From Nostocoides jenkinsii Ben 74 (GTDB lineage: Bacteria > Actinomycetota > Actinomycetes > Actinomycetales > Dermatophilaceae), in the NCBI RefSeq assembly GCF_001046875.1, contig NZ_HF571038.1, forward strand, positions 1,686,139 through 1,750,138: a stretch of 64,000 nt of DNA. The letters are read 5' to 3'. Under the pieces are notes generated by a model. That model was given only the letters and a program-made list of their open reading frames with translations. It was not told the DNA's origin and did no database searches. The first letter of the stretch is position 1. Each line of letters starts with the position of its first letter. Position numbers and translations under genes: made by a program. Positions 28,113 through 37,656 of this stretch are shown here, one piece after another.

Positions 28113-29600
28113 ATGTCCCTGCCCCTCGCCCAACAGTTACGCCGCCGTAAGCCGATCGTCTTCCAGCACCGCCATCACGAGGGCGAGGAACTCGCGCGCA
28201 ATCTGACGACCTTCCAACTCATGATGTTCGGGGTCGGGGCGACGGTCGGGACCGGCGTCTTCTTCGTCCTCGGGGAGGCGGTCCCCAAGGCGGGCCCGGC
28301 CGTGCTGGTCTCGTTCCTCGTCGCTGGTCTGGCCGCGGGCTTGTCGGCGCTCTGCTATGCGGAGATGGCGTCGGCGATCCCGGTCAGCGGGTCGACCTAT
28401 TCCTATGCCTACCACGCGCTCGGCGAGCTTGTAGCGGTCGTCATCGCGGGCTGCGTGCTGCTGGAGTATGGCGTGGCGACGGGGGCCGTCGCCGTCGGCT
28501 GGAGCGGCTATTTCAATGAGCTCCTGCACGAGACCATCGGGTGGCAACTGCCCCGGGCCTTGTCGATCTCGCCCATCCCGGGCACCGACGGCGTCGCCAC
28601 CGGGGGGCTGATCAATCTGCCCGCTGTCGTGCTCGTGCTGCTTTGCATGCTGCTGCTGATCCGCGGCGCCTCCGAATCGGCGAAGATCAACGCGATCATG
28701 GTCCTGATCAAGCTCGGGGTTCTGCTGCTCTTTTCCGTCATCGGGTTCACGGCCTTCAACGCCGACCACTTCTCCAACTTCTTTGGCAAGGGTTTCGCCG
28801 GCATCAGTGCCGCAGCTGGCACCATCTTTTTCTCCTTCATCGGCCTTGACGCGGTGGCGACGGCGGGAGAGGAGGTCAAGGATCCACAAAAGGCCTTGCC
28901 GCGCGCCATCATTGGCGCCTTGACGATCGTCTCCGGCATCTACCTCGCCGTCGCCGCCGCCGGTTTGGCCGCCAAGCCCGTGTCCTTCTTCGAGGACTCC
29001 GAAAACAGCGAGGCCGGCCTCGCCCTGATCCTCAAGGAGATCACCGGCAACGAGGTCTGGAGCACCGTCCTGGCTGCCGGTGCCGTGATCTCGATCTTCT
29101 CCGTCACGTTGGTGACCCTCTATGGCCAGACCCGAATCTTGTTCGCGATCGGCCGGGATGGCTTGATCCCCAAGCGATTCCTCGAAGTGAATCCCAAGAC
29201 CATGACGCCGACCTTTAACACCATCGTCGTCTCGATCGTGGTCGCGCTGATCGGCGGGTTCGTGCCTGCGGACTATCTCTGGGACACGGTCTCGATCGGC
29301 ACCCTGATGGCCTTCTCCATGGTCGCGATTGGGATCATGGTCATGCGCCGGACCCATCCCAATCTGGAGCGGCCGTTCAAGATCCCGGGCTATCCGGTGA
29401 CACCGATCCTGACCGTCGTGGCCTGCCTCTACATCCTCTATGGCCTGGCCGCCATCACCTGGGTCATTTTCGCGGTGTGGATCTCCATCGTGCTGACCTT
29501 CTACTTCGCCTACGGGCGGCGCCACGCCACCTTGAATCACTATGTGGACGAGGAGGAGATCGCCGAACCGAGCGGTCGTCGCCGGGAGGGTGAGGAATGA
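28113..29600 (+). CDS. APC-family amino acid permease
   Basis: 495 residues with about twelve membrane segments; the first has the APC signature GVGATVGTGVFFVLGEAVPKAGP. Resembles the cationic amino acid transporter (CAT) branch. The start at 28113 has GGAGG at 28100-28104; an in-frame ATG at 28071 lacks this. It faces the DDAH gene across 83 bases and overlaps the universal stress gene by ATGA, a common permease-USP pairing. Confidence 0.85.
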   Translation: MSLPLAQQLRRRKPIVFQHRHHEGEELARNLTTFQLMMFGVGATVGTGVFFVLGEAVPKAGPAVLVSFLVAGLAAGLSALCYAEMASAIPVSGSTYSYAYHALGELVAVVIAGCVLLEYGVATGAVAVGWSGYFNELLHETIGWQLPRALSISPIPGTDGVATGGLINLPAVVLVLLCMLLLIRGASESAKINAIMVLIKLGVLLLFSVIGFTAFNADHFSNFFGKGFAGISAAAGTIFFSFIGLDAVATAGEEVKDPQKALPRAIIGALTIVSGIYLAVAAAGLAAKPVSFFEDSENSEAGLALILKEITGNEVWSTVLAAGAVISIFSVTLVTLYGQTRILFAIGRDGLIPKRFLEVNPKTMTPTFNTIVVSIVVALIGGFVPADYLWDTVSIGTLMAFSMVAIGIMVMRRTHPNLERPFKIPGYPVTPILTVVACLYILYGLAAITWVIFAVWISIVLTFYFAYGRRHATLNHYVDEEEIAEPSGRRREGEE

Positions 29601-30481
29601 CCTATCTCGTCGGCTACAGCCCCCACAAGGATGACGGCGGTGCCATCGCTCTCGCATGCCAGTTCGCCCGGTCTGAGGCGGACCGCGTCCACGCCCTGAC
29701 CGTCGTGCCGCGCGGCTGGGAGACCGCCGTTGCGGGCGACACCGACCGAGCCTTCCAGCAATGGGCCGCCCAAGAAGGTGAGGCCAGTTCGGCTGCAGCC
29801 CTGGCACTTCTGGCGCAGCATCCCGATGTCCTGGGGGAGGCGACCTGGGTCAGTGGACGGTCCGTACCGCAAGCCATTTTGGAGGCCACGGATCGTCTGG
29901 CGGCCTCGCTCGTGGTGGTCGGTTCGGGCGAAAACGGTCCGCACGGCCGGGTCACCCCGACCTCCAAGACCGACCGATTGCTGCACTCGGCGCAAGTCCC
30001 CGTCGCGATCGCCCCACGGGGTTATCGCGCCGACGGTGACGCCCGAATCACCCGCGTCACCATGGGTTTTCGCGATGATGACGCCAGTTGGACGTTACTC
30101 GATCAGGTGTCGTCGATCTGTCTGCGCGTCGGCGCGAGTCTGCGCCTGGTGACTTTCGCGGTCCGCCCGCAGACCATGGTGACGTCCGCCGTCCGCGGAG
30201 CTGAACTTGGTGTCTTCCAGCAGTGGCTTGCGCAGGCCCGTTCCGGGCTCGACGAGGCGGCGGCGCACCTGCGCGACAGCGGCTTTGCGGCCGATGCCGT
30301 CACGACGATTGTCTCCGAAGGCGCATCCTGGGCCGCGGCCCTGGCCAGCGTCGACTGGGCCAGCGACGAGGTGCTCGTGGTCGGGTCCTCCTCCACGCAT
30401 CGGCTCGCGCAGGTCTTCCTCGGCTCCAGCGCCGCCAAGATCCTGCGCAACGCCACTGTCCCGGTCGTCGTCGTGCCGTGA
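29597..30481 (+). CDS. Tandem universal stress protein
   Basis: 294 residues, two UspA domains. ATP-binding type loops are VVGSGENGPHGRVTPTSKTDRLL in part (first domain) and VVGSSSTHRLAQVFLGSSA (second). In a permease-USP operon the protein may tune the transporter in response to ATP or stress (family knowledge plus context). Overlaps the permease stop. Confidence 0.85.
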   Translation: MTYLVGYSPHKDDGGAIALACQFARSEADRVHALTVVPRGWETAVAGDTDRAFQQWAAQEGEASSAAALALLAQHPDVLGEATWVSGRSVPQAILEATDRLAASLVVVGSGENGPHGRVTPTSKTDRLLHSAQVPVAIAPRGYRADGDARITRVTMGFRDDDASWTLLDQVSSICLRVGASLRLVTFAVRPQTMVTSAVRGAELGVFQQWLAQARSGLDEAAAHLRDSGFAADAVTTIVSEGASWAAALASVDWASDEVLVVGSSSTHRLAQVFLGSSAAKILRNATVPVVVVP

Positions 30482-30533
30482 CCTCGGGATATTCGCTGGC
30501 CTCGACATGGGTCGGTGCCGCACTCTGGTGGGT

Positions 30534-31439
30534 ATGACGCTGCCTCCACTTCCCGCCGGCTTGGTTACCCGGCCGCTCGCGATGAGCGACCTCGACGCGA
30601 CCTTCCGGGTGTATGTCGAGGACGAGTTCGTCAATACGGGGCACCGAATGGTGGAACCGGAGGACATCGAATCTGATTGGTCTCGTTCATCTTTCGACCT
30701 GGCAACGGAGTCGATCGGGGTCTTCGAGGGCGACGTGCTCGTGGGCGCCGCCGAGGTCTTTGGCGCTCGGCGCGCCGACGGCGCCGTGCTCCCGAGCCAC
30801 CACGGTCGGGGCATCGGGACGTGGCTCGCCGCCTGGACGGAGCACACCGCCCGGGCAAGGGGCGGCACGCTCGTCGGCCAGTCGAAGTTCGAGGGATCCC
30901 CCGCGGAGTCGCTGCTGCGCGGTCGCGGCTACCGGACGTTGTGGACTTCCTGGGTTCTCGAGGTGCCCGAGGGCGCCGAGATCGCGCAGCAACCGCTCCC
31001 GCCGGGCTACGCGATTCGGGAGTTCACGGCGGCGGACGAGCGGGCGGCATACCAGCTGATCGAGGATGCCTTCAATGAGTGGCCGGACCGCACCCCGCAG
31101 TCCTTCGAAGACTGGCGGCCCCGGATCGTCGGGCGAACCGGGTTCTCTCCCTGGCAGATTCGCTTCGTCACCGACGAGGCGGGAGAGCCGGTCGGCATCG
31201 CCTGCCTCATCCTCGATAGCCAGAACTGTGCGTATGTCGATCAGCTCGCCGTCCGCCGCGACCACCGTGGTCGGGGGCTGGCTCGTGCGCTGCTCGTCGA
31301 TGCTTTCGAAGAGGGTCGGCGGCGTGGGGCGACGCGCTCCGAGCTGTCGACGGACAGCCGGACGGGGGCTTTGGGGGTCTATCTCGCGGTGGGCATGGTC
31401 GTGACGCAGAGTTGGCGCCACTGGGTGACCGACGTCTAA
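30534..31439 (+). CDS. GNAT acetyltransferase, two GNAT halves
   Basis: 301 residues with two GNAT folds, like mycothiol synthase and related tandem enzymes. The second half has a full acetyl-CoA motif (RRDHRGRGLARALLVDAF); the first keeps HHGRGIGTWLAAW. ATG 30534 is preferred over the frame start at 30207, which lies in the USP gene. Substrate unknown. The 93 bases to the next gene hold a weak CGAAGT/ACTTCG dyad. Confidence 0.75.
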   Translation: MTLPPLPAGLVTRPLAMSDLDATFRVYVEDEFVNTGHRMVEPEDIESDWSRSSFDLATESIGVFEGDVLVGAAEVFGARRADGAVLPSHHGRGIGTWLAAWTEHTARARGGTLVGQSKFEGSPAESLLRGRGYRTLWTSWVLEVPEGAEIAQQPLPPGYAIREFTAADERAAYQLIEDAFNEWPDRTPQSFEDWRPRIVGRTGFSPWQIRFVTDEAGEPVGIACLILDSQNCAYVDQLAVRRDHRGRGLARALLVDAFEEGRRRGATRSELSTDSRTGALGVYLAVGMVVTQSWRHWVTDV

Positions 31440-31532
31440 GACACCCCACGAAGTTTCCTCACTCGCCAACTCGCTCCGGTACTTCGCGAGGACCCCGTCC
31501 GGGAGATTCGCAAAAGGGTTTAGGTTCAGGCC

Positions 31533-32297
31533 ATGGAGATCCGGGTGCTCACGCAGAATCTGCGCGGTCCGGCCGACCCGCCGCCGAACGACTGGGCGTC
31601 GAGGCGACCGCGCTTCCGTGCGCTCCTTGATCGCGTCCAGCCGGACTTCATCACCACGCAAGAAGCGCACTTCTCGATGCTCGAGGACGTGCGACGAGAC
31701 GCCCCGCCGGATGCGCCGCTGGAGTGGACCGGGCTCGGCCGACGCGGCGGGTCGAGCGATGAGCACTGCGCGGTCGTGCACCGGGCGGATCGGTGGGAGG
31801 TCACGGCATACGACCACCTCGCGCTCTCGGCCACGCCCCGGACCATCCCGTCAACGTGGACAGCCACCCAGGACTGCCCACGGATGGTGACATGGGCTGG
31901 CTATCGCCATCGGGTCTCCGGGGTGGAGGTCACGATCGCGAGCACGCACCTCGACCAGCTGTGTGCGACAAGCCGATCCGCGTCGGCGCAACAGCTAGCC
32001 GAACTGGTCGAATCGCTTCGCGATGGACCGCTGGTCCTCGCCGGTGACTTCAACGATGAGCCCGGCAGCCCGGCATACCGCACCCTGGCTCGCGCCCTCA
32101 CGGCGATCTTCCCGACGAGCGAACCGCGGCAGACGTTCAATGGCTTTGGCGCGGGTGGCGGTTGCATCGACTGGATGTGGCAGCGCGGCTTCGATGCCAC
32201 GGCCTGGCACGTGCTCACGCCGACTCCTCCGGTGAGCGACCACAATGGCGTTCTCGCCCAGTTGATCCTGGACAAACCGGCTACTGCGGCTCGCTAA
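31533..32297 (+). CDS. Endonuclease/exonuclease/phosphatase family hydrolase
   Basis: 254 residues with the EEP motifs: LTQNLRG, TQEAHFSML, ASTHLDQ, LAGDFNDEPGS and the final SDHNGVL. These form a metal-dependent phosphodiesterase or phosphatase site. No signal peptide. Substrate unknown. Its 3' end overlaps the convergent deacylase gene by 17 bases. Confidence 0.8.
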   Translation: MEIRVLTQNLRGPADPPPNDWASRRPRFRALLDRVQPDFITTQEAHFSMLEDVRRDAPPDAPLEWTGLGRRGGSSDEHCAVVHRADRWEVTAYDHLALSATPRTIPSTWTATQDCPRMVTWAGYRHRVSGVEVTIASTHLDQLCATSRSASAQQLAELVESLRDGPLVLAGDFNDEPGSPAYRTLARALTAIFPTSEPRQTFNGFGAGGGCIDWMWQRGFDATAWHVLTPTPPVSDHNGVLAQLILDKPATAAR

Positions 32298-32757
32298 TGT
32301 CGGCAACCTGCGCGCCGAGGGCGGCGAGCAGCGGATCGGCGTCGAGGCCGAGCGCCATACCGTGACGGCCGGCGCCCAGGGAGATCCGGCGACCGGGGAT
32401 GGTCGCATCCGCGATGACCGGCCAGGCGGTTGACGCGCCGAGCGGCGTGATGGTGCCGCGCTCGTAGCTCGTGACCGCTTTGGCGGTCGCCGCGTCCGGC
32501 ATGGAGAGACGATTGACGCCGAGCAGCCCACGCAGCTTCGGCCACGAGATCTCGCGATCGCCGGGCACGAGGACGAACAGGAAGTCGTCATCGGCCCGGC
32601 GCACCACGAGCGTCTTGATGATGTCGGCCGGGGGCACGCCGCGTGCTGCGGCCGCCTCGGCGAGTGACTTGACCGGACCATGTTGCGTGACAACGAAATC
32701 CAGACCGAGATCACTCGCGTGCTCGGTGGCCGGGGTCGGGTCGATGTGCTCGCTCAC
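32281..32757 (-). CDS. YbaK/EbsC-type aminoacyl-tRNA deacylase
   Basis: 158 residues of the YbaK/ProXp fold: DIIKTLVVR, FLFVLVPGDREI, SYERGTITPLG and LGAGRHGMALGL. The family hydrolyses mischarged Cys- or Ala-tRNA. The Lys in IIKT and the Gly-rich loop are the usual active-site features. Full length and apparently single-gene. Confidence 0.8.
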   Translation of the reverse strand: MSEHIDPTPATEHASDLGLDFVVTQHGPVKSLAEAAAARGVPPADIIKTLVVRRADDDFLFVLVPGDREISWPKLRGLLGVNRLSMPDAATAKAVTSYERGTITPLGASTAWPVIADATIPGRRISLGAGRHGMALGLDADPLLAALGAQVADISEPQ

Positions 32758-32792
32758 GAGCCGATCGTATGACCGTTCCCCGACACCCGACG

Positions 32793-35165
32793 TCAGCGCA
32801 GCGCGAGCGCGGCGAGCGCGGCGTTGACGATCGAGCCGGACGTGAGGTCGTGCGCCTCATACAAGTCCGCCACCGTCCCCGACTGCCCGAACGAATCCAC
32901 GCCGAGCGGCACGCAGGGCACCCCGAGCGCCGAGCCGAGCCAGGCGAGAGCATGCGACGACGCATCGTGCACGGTCACGACGGGAGCCCGCATGTCGAAG
33001 GCCGCCCGCAACGCACCCGGGATCGACGGGGTCGTCGCCGTGCGGATGCCCTGGCGCAGCGTGCGCTGCCACGCGGCATACAGCCGGTCGGCGGACGTCA
33101 GATCGATGACATGGGCGAGGATGCCTTCGTCCGCGAGTTCCGCTGCGGCCGTGAGGACTTCGGGCATGACCGCCCCGGAGGCAGCGAGTTGGACGACCGG
33201 CGCTCCGTGTGTCTCCCCCGCGTCGACAAGCCGGTAGGCGCCGGCCAGCACCTGCCGGCGCAAGGTCGCCTCGCCCAGCCGCTCCCTGGCCGCCTCGAAA
33301 GGCGCCTGGTCGATCGGGCGCGTCGTGAGCCGGAAGTAGTAGCTGCCGTCCTCGGTCTTGCCGAGCGCGTCACCCTTGCCGGGGTCGGCGATCCGCGCCA
33401 ATGCGTGGCAGAGCAGCCAGTCGACGCACGCGCCATACGCCGGCTCCAGCAGCGTCGTGTTGGGCAGCTCGATCCCCACGGACGCCGTGATCGTCGACTG
33501 GTGCGCGCCGCCCTCGGGGGCGAGGGTCACACCCGAGGGCGTGCCGGCGACGACGAAGCGCGAGCCGGAGTAGGCGGCATACACATAGGCGTCGAGTCCG
33601 CGCAGGACGAAGGGGTCATAGAGCGTCCCGACCGGCAGGAGCAGCTGGTCGGAGTGGTCCCACGCGAGGCCGAGCATCCCGAGGTTGAGGAAGAGGTTCA
33701 TCTCCGAGATGCCGAGCTCGATGTGTTGTCCCGCAGGGGATTCCGTCCACTTCACGAGCGGATCGGGACTCCACGAGACCTTCTCCTCCGGGTGGAAGAC
33801 ACCCGTGCGGTTGATGAAGCCGGCGAGGTTGGTCGAGGTCGCGACATCCGGCGCGGTGGTGACGATGTGATCGCCGACGCCGTCGACGCGCGAGAGGCTG
33901 ACGAGGATGCGACCGAAGGCCTCTTGGGTCGACATCGGCTTGGCCGACTTGAGCGCCGTTGCGGCCGGGACCGGCAGCGGTTGGCGCTCTTGCGCCGGAT
34001 CGCGGCGCAGGTGCTCGGCGCGCACGCCGGCCCACTGACCAGCTGCGGTCGTCGGGTCGAAGCGATCCCACTCCGTCTCGGCCGTCAGACCCATCCGCGT
34101 GCGCAGCTCACCCACCTGCTCGGTCGACAGCAGCGCGGAGTGGTTGCGCGGGTTGCCCGCCAGCGGCAGACCCCACCCCTTGACGGTATACGCGAAAACC
34201 ACACTGGGACGGTCGGTTTCGGCGTCGCAGGCGCGGTACGCCGCAAGCATCGCCTCCACATCGTGACCCCCGAGATCGGTGACCAGGCTCGCGAGGTCCG
34301 CGTCCGGCATACCGTCGAAGAAGCCGACCACCTCGGCGGGCGCGCCGTCGAGGAAACGCTCGCGAACGCCCGCCGGGTCGAGCCCGAACAGGGATTGGTA
34401 GCGCTCGTTGGGCATGGCATCGATCCACGCCTCCAGCGCCGCTCCCCCGGGCTGGGCGTATGCCGCCGTGAGCCGAGGACCGTACTTCACCTCGACGACA
34501 TGCCAGCCCGCTGCCTGAAATTGACTGCGCCACTGTTGGATTCGGATGCCAGGCACCACGCGGTCCAGAGATTGCCGGTTGAAGTCGACGATCCACATGA
34601 CATTGCCGAGACCCTGCGTGGCCGGGTCGGCGATGGCCTCCCAGATGTTGCCCTCGTCGAGTTCGGCGTCCCCGAGCAGGGCGATGAAACGCGAGGCGGG
34701 GCGGGCACCGAAGTGCGCATCGACATACCTGCGGGCAACGGCCGCGAAGAGCGGCGCCGCCGGGCCGAGGCCCACCGAACCGGTCGAGAAGTCGACCGGA
34801 TCGGGGTCCTTGGTGCGCGACGGATAGGACTGCAGCCCACCGAAAGCGCGCAGCGTCGGGAGATAGGAGCGGTCGAGATTGCCGAGGAGGTAGTTGATCG
34901 CGTGCAGCACCGGCGAGGCGTGCGGCTTGACGGAGATGCGGTCCGGCGCGTCGAGATGCGCGAAATAGAGCGCGGTCATGGCCGTCACCAGGCTCGCACT
35001 GCTGGCCTGGTGGCCGCCGACCTTCACCCCATCGCCGGTGGCGCGGTCGTGGTTCGCCGCGTCGACGATGCGCGTGGACAGCCACAGGACACGCTGCGCG
35101 ACCTCCGCTAGGAGCTTCGAATCCGGCTGCGCACCAGCGCCATTGGTCACTTCATGCAAAGGCAT
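32793..35165 (-). CDS. AceE/transketolase-like thiamine enzyme
   Basis: 790 residues from ATG 35165 (GGAG eight bases upstream); the longer frame from 35243 would overlap the upstream gene. The TPP motif is LLGDAELDEGNIWEA..VDFNRQSLD. Overall layout follows homodimeric pyruvate dehydrogenase E1 (AceE), with DGVKVGGHQASSASL early and a transketolase-like C-terminal domain. It lies just after ACC deaminase, whose product is 2-oxobutyrate, so it may act on that or a similar 2-oxo acid (inference). No E2 or E3 gene is nearby. Confidence 0.7.
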   Translation of the reverse strand: MPLHEVTNGAGAQPDSKLLAEVAQRVLWLSTRIVDAANHDRATGDGVKVGGHQASSASLVTAMTALYFAHLDAPDRISVKPHASPVLHAINYLLGNLDRSYLPTLRAFGGLQSYPSRTKDPDPVDFSTGSVGLGPAAPLFAAVARRYVDAHFGARPASRFIALLGDAELDEGNIWEAIADPATQGLGNVMWIVDFNRQSLDRVVPGIRIQQWRSQFQAAGWHVVEVKYGPRLTAAYAQPGGAALEAWIDAMPNERYQSLFGLDPAGVRERFLDGAPAEVVGFFDGMPDADLASLVTDLGGHDVEAMLAAYRACDAETDRPSVVFAYTVKGWGLPLAGNPRNHSALLSTEQVGELRTRMGLTAETEWDRFDPTTAAGQWAGVRAEHLRRDPAQERQPLPVPAATALKSAKPMSTQEAFGRILVSLSRVDGVGDHIVTTAPDVATSTNLAGFINRTGVFHPEEKVSWSPDPLVKWTESPAGQHIELGISEMNLFLNLGMLGLAWDHSDQLLLPVGTLYDPFVLRGLDAYVYAAYSGSRFVVAGTPSGVTLAPEGGAHQSTITASVGIELPNTTLLEPAYGACVDWLLCHALARIADPGKGDALGKTEDGSYYFRLTTRPIDQAPFEAARERLGEATLRRQVLAGAYRLVDAGETHGAPVVQLAASGAVMPEVLTAAAELADEGILAHVIDLTSADRLYAAWQRTLRQGIRTATTPSIPGALRAAFDMRAPVVTVHDASSHALAWLGSALGVPCVPLGVDSFGQSGTVADLYEAHDLTSGSIVNAALAALALR

Positions 35166-35197
35166 CGCGCTCGCTCCGCTCGTACATTCTCGCTGTT

Positions 35198-35236
35198 CCG
35201 GTGAAATAGGAGCTCCTGCGTCGCTCATTTCACCGG
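35198..35236 (-). terminator. Hairpin between acdS and the AceE-like gene
   Basis: CCGGTGAAAT and ATTTCACCGG, 10-base arms around a 19-base loop that contains AGGAGCTCCT. It covers the ACC deaminase stop and precedes the downstream start, so it may lower expression of the second gene or stabilise the first mRNA. Confidence 0.45.
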
Positions 35237-36253
35237 GTCCCACAACGAGTGGTAGGCGTTGACCGCCTGCTGCCCGCCGAGGTGGGAATAGAGCACCGTC
35301 GAGTCCGCCGGGATGTCCTTGTCCTTGACCAGGTCGATGAGCCCGGCGAGGGACTTGCCTTCATAGACCGGGTCGGTGATCATCGCCTCGAGCTGCGCGC
35401 CCATCGCCATGGCGCTCATCGTCGACTCCACGGGCAGACCGTACAGCTCTCCGGCCCAGCCCTCGAGCACCTGGATTTCGTCATCGCGGATGTCGCGGCC
35501 GAGCTCGATCAGCTCGGCGGTGTGGCGGGCGATCCGGGCGACCTGATCGCGGGTCTTCTCCAGGGTGGCGGAGGCGTCGATGCCGAGCACGCGGCGCTTA
35601 ACTCCGGTGAGTTCCTCCAGCGCGGCGAAGCCGGCGATCATGCCCGCGTGCGTCGAGCCAGTCACAGTGCAGACGACGATGGTGTCGAAGAAGACGCCGA
35701 ACTGCTTCTCCTGCTCGGCGACCTCGAAGGCCCAGTTCGCGAACCCGAGCCCGCCGAGGGGGTGCTCGGAGGCGCCGGCGGGGATGGCGTATGGCGTGCT
35801 GCCCGCCTCCTCGACCTCGCGCAGCGCGTCCTTCCAGGAGTCGCGGATGCCGATGTCGAAGCCGGCGGGGTCGAGTCGCGAGTCCGCGCCCATCATGCGC
35901 GAGAGCAGGATGTTGCCGACCTTGTCGTTCACCGGGTCATCCCAGGGCACCCACTTCTCCTGCACCAGACGGCATTTCATGCCGAGGTGGGCGGCGACGG
36001 CCGCGACCTGCCGGGTGTGGTTGGACTGGTAGCCGCCGATCGAGACCAGCGTGTCGGCCCCGGAGGCGATGGCGTCCGGGACGATGTACTCCATCTTGCG
36101 AATCTTGTTGCCGCCGTAAGCCAGCCCGCTGCTCACGTCCTCCCGCTTGGCCCAGACCTGGGCGCCGCCGAGGTGGTCGGACAGGCGCCGCAGGTGGTGA
36201 ACCGGGCTGGGCCCGAAGGTCAGTGGGTAGCGGGGAAACTGATCGAGCTTCAT
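35225..36253 (-). CDS. acdS: 1-aminocyclopropane-1-carboxylate deaminase
   Basis: 342 residues of PLP fold-type II. The PLP lysine is in [15 protein letters not shown], with [15 protein letters not shown], and the end [32 protein letters not shown] matches true ACC deaminases, including the Glu and later Leu used to separate them from D-cysteine desulfhydrases (from memory of the family). Makes 2-oxobutyrate and ammonia from ACC, the plant ethylene precursor. Upstream is a GntR/FCD regulator on the same strand, 90 bases away. Confidence 0.85.
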   Translation of the reverse strand: MKLDQFPRYPLTFGPSPVHHLRRLSDHLGGAQVWAKREDVSSGLAYGGNKIRKMEYIVPDAIASGADTLVSIGGYQSNHTRQVAAVAAHLGMKCRLVQEKWVPWDDPVNDKVGNILLSRMMGADSRLDPAGFDIGIRDSWKDALREVEEAGSTPYAIPAGASEHPLGGLGFANWAFEVAEQEKQFGVFFDTIVVCTVTGSTHAGMIAGFAALEELTGVKRRVLGIDASATLEKTRDQVARIARHTAELIELGRDIRDDEIQVLEGWAGELYGLPVESTMSAMAMGAQLEAMITDPVYEGKSLAGLIDLVKDKDIPADSTVLYSHLGGQQAVNAYHSLWDPVK

Positions 36254-36343
36254 CTCTCATCCTTTGTGTGGCGGAGTGGTTCGGCGGGGTGGGGTTGATT
36301 TCTTGCTGGGCGTATGCCGCGTGGCCGGCTTGGGCGGGCGGGT

Positions 36344-37015
36344 TCAGTCGACGTCGAGAGTGGAGAGCAAGGGGCCGAGACTTTGCCACGTCTCGTGCGA
36401 GACCTCCGCCGCGGCGGCGGTGTCCCCGGCCTCACACAGGTCGACCAGGCGGGTGTGGAGGGCGACCGAGGCGCGCCCGGTCAGGGAAGCGAAGCGGAGC
36501 CGCTCGAGGCGGCGCAGCACCGGTGTGAACTGATCGAGCACGGTCACAATCGCCGAATTCGACGCTGCCGCAACGGGAATCGCGTGGAAGGCGTCATCCG
36601 CAGCCAGCGCGGCATCGGCATCCCCCGCGCGCATCGCGGCCGCGAAGCCCGCATTCGCCGCTCGCATTGCCGCCAGGTCGGCGGCGGTGAGCCGGGCCAC
36701 CGCGAGTTCGACCGCGAGTCGGTGCATCGCGGCAACGACGGACTGGGCGTCACGGATCGCGTTGCCCTCCAGTGGCGCAACGATCGTCGAGCGACCGGGG
36801 GCGGCGGAGACGAGCCCCGCGGCACTCAGGCGAAGGATCGCCTCGCGCACCGGCGTCCGGCTCACGCCGAGCCACTCCGCGAGGTCTTGGTCCTTCAGCT
36901 GCTCGCCCGGGGAGAAGGTGCCGTCGACGATGGCGTCCCGCAAACGGGCATACACATCGTCGCGAAGCAAGCCGCGCTTGACCGCGCTGCTTCCGGCGTC
37001 GTGGGGGATCGGCAT
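36344..37015 (-). CDS. GntR-family regulator, FCD (FadR) type
   Basis: 223 residues: N-terminal winged helix ([36 protein letters not shown]) and an all-helical FCD ligand domain whose His/Asp metal ligands are expected in the middle. It precedes acdS on the same strand and likely controls the acdS operon and itself through the palindrome over its start codon. Confidence 0.85.
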   Translation of the reverse strand: MPIPHDAGSSAVKRGLLRDDVYARLRDAIVDGTFSPGEQLKDQDLAEWLGVSRTPVREAILRLSAAGLVSAAPGRSTIVAPLEGNAIRDAQSVVAAMHRLAVELAVARLTAADLAAMRAANAGFAAAMRAGDADAALAADDAFHAIPVAAASNSAIVTVLDQFTPVLRRLERLRFASLTGRASVALHTRLVDLCEAGDTAAAAEVSHETWQSLGPLLSTLDVD

Positions 37016-37029
37016 GCAATATATTGCAT
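37014..37029. promoter_or_regulatory. GntR operator: 16-base perfect palindrome over the start codon
   Basis: ATGCAATATATTGCAT is perfectly symmetric and overlaps the ATG of the GntR gene (37015-37013). FCD regulators bind short AT-centred palindromes, so binding here would block transcription or initiation directly. Confidence 0.65.
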
Positions 37030-37120
37030 CCTACGAACGCATCCGTGTCAAGTGGGCGGGCGGCCTTCAGCCGAAGCGAGCACCCTGCGAGCCAGGACGA
37101 CGAGGCCCTCGGTCCCCCAA

Positions 37121-37534
37121 TCAGCCGGACGGCATCCGTCCGGAACTGTCACGCAGCGGATGAACCCCGACCATCTCGTCCCGCGACACCCACAGCAGGT
37201 CCGGGTCGGCAGTAGCCAGGGGGTACCCAAGCCGTTCAGCCGTCGCGAGCGCCACACAATCGGCGAGGCTCACCGAGCTCGTCTTGCTGCCGTAGTGCGC
37301 CGACCGCACCAGGGCCGCGCGGGTGGCGATTGCGGCGTCGACGTCGATGATGTCCAGCCCTGCGTCCCGCATCAAGGCCAGATCGCCGAGCACCTCATCT
37401 TCTGGGAAGCCGAAGACGCGGATGAGCAGGTCGATCACCTCTGCCAGGTTGGCGTTGGAGATGGCAGTGGCTCCGCGCAACAGTTCCTCGACCTGATCAG
37501 CGCAGGGCTCGCCGCGCGAGGTTGCCGCGGCCAT
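37121..37534 (-). CDS. VapC-like PIN domain protein, N-terminally truncated
   Basis: 137 residues. The PIN fold starts at RGEPCADQVEELL and contains ANLAEVIDLL, SLADCVALATAERLG and LATADPDLL with three of the usual acidic residues. The first strand, which in VapC carries the leading catalytic Asp (MxxLDASAL-type start), is absent: the frame begins MAAATSRGEP with a stop just upstream. No VapB-like antitoxin is beside it. Probably a decayed or non-functional RNase toxin. Confidence 0.65.
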   Translation of the reverse strand: MAAATSRGEPCADQVEELLRGATAISNANLAEVIDLLIRVFGFPEDEVLGDLALMRDAGLDIIDVDAAIATRAALVRSAHYGSKTSSVSLADCVALATAERLGYPLATADPDLLWVSRDEMVGVHPLRDSSGRMPSG

Positions 37535-37540
37535 ACCTCA

Positions 37541-37566
37541 TTGTATGCCCGTAAGCCTTCATACAA
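37541..37566. promoter_or_regulatory. Inverted repeat upstream of the vapC-like gene
   Basis: TTGTATG-N12-CATACAA, 7-base arms, seven bases before the truncated gene. It may be the operator left from a lost VapB partner. The rest of 37567-37656 shows nothing distinct. Confidence 0.35.
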
Positions 37567-37656
37567 TGGACTTCTGCCCCGCGCTCCCAGCGAACGGTCA
37601 GACTTCTCGCCTAGCGTGCGACCCTGACTTTTCCCTCACCACTGACAGGCAGGCCC

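Noticed and set aside
35198-35236. Hairpin after acdS as a member of the 19-base class
   Set aside because: Arms match over only 10 bases; the 19-base loop length is probably coincidence.
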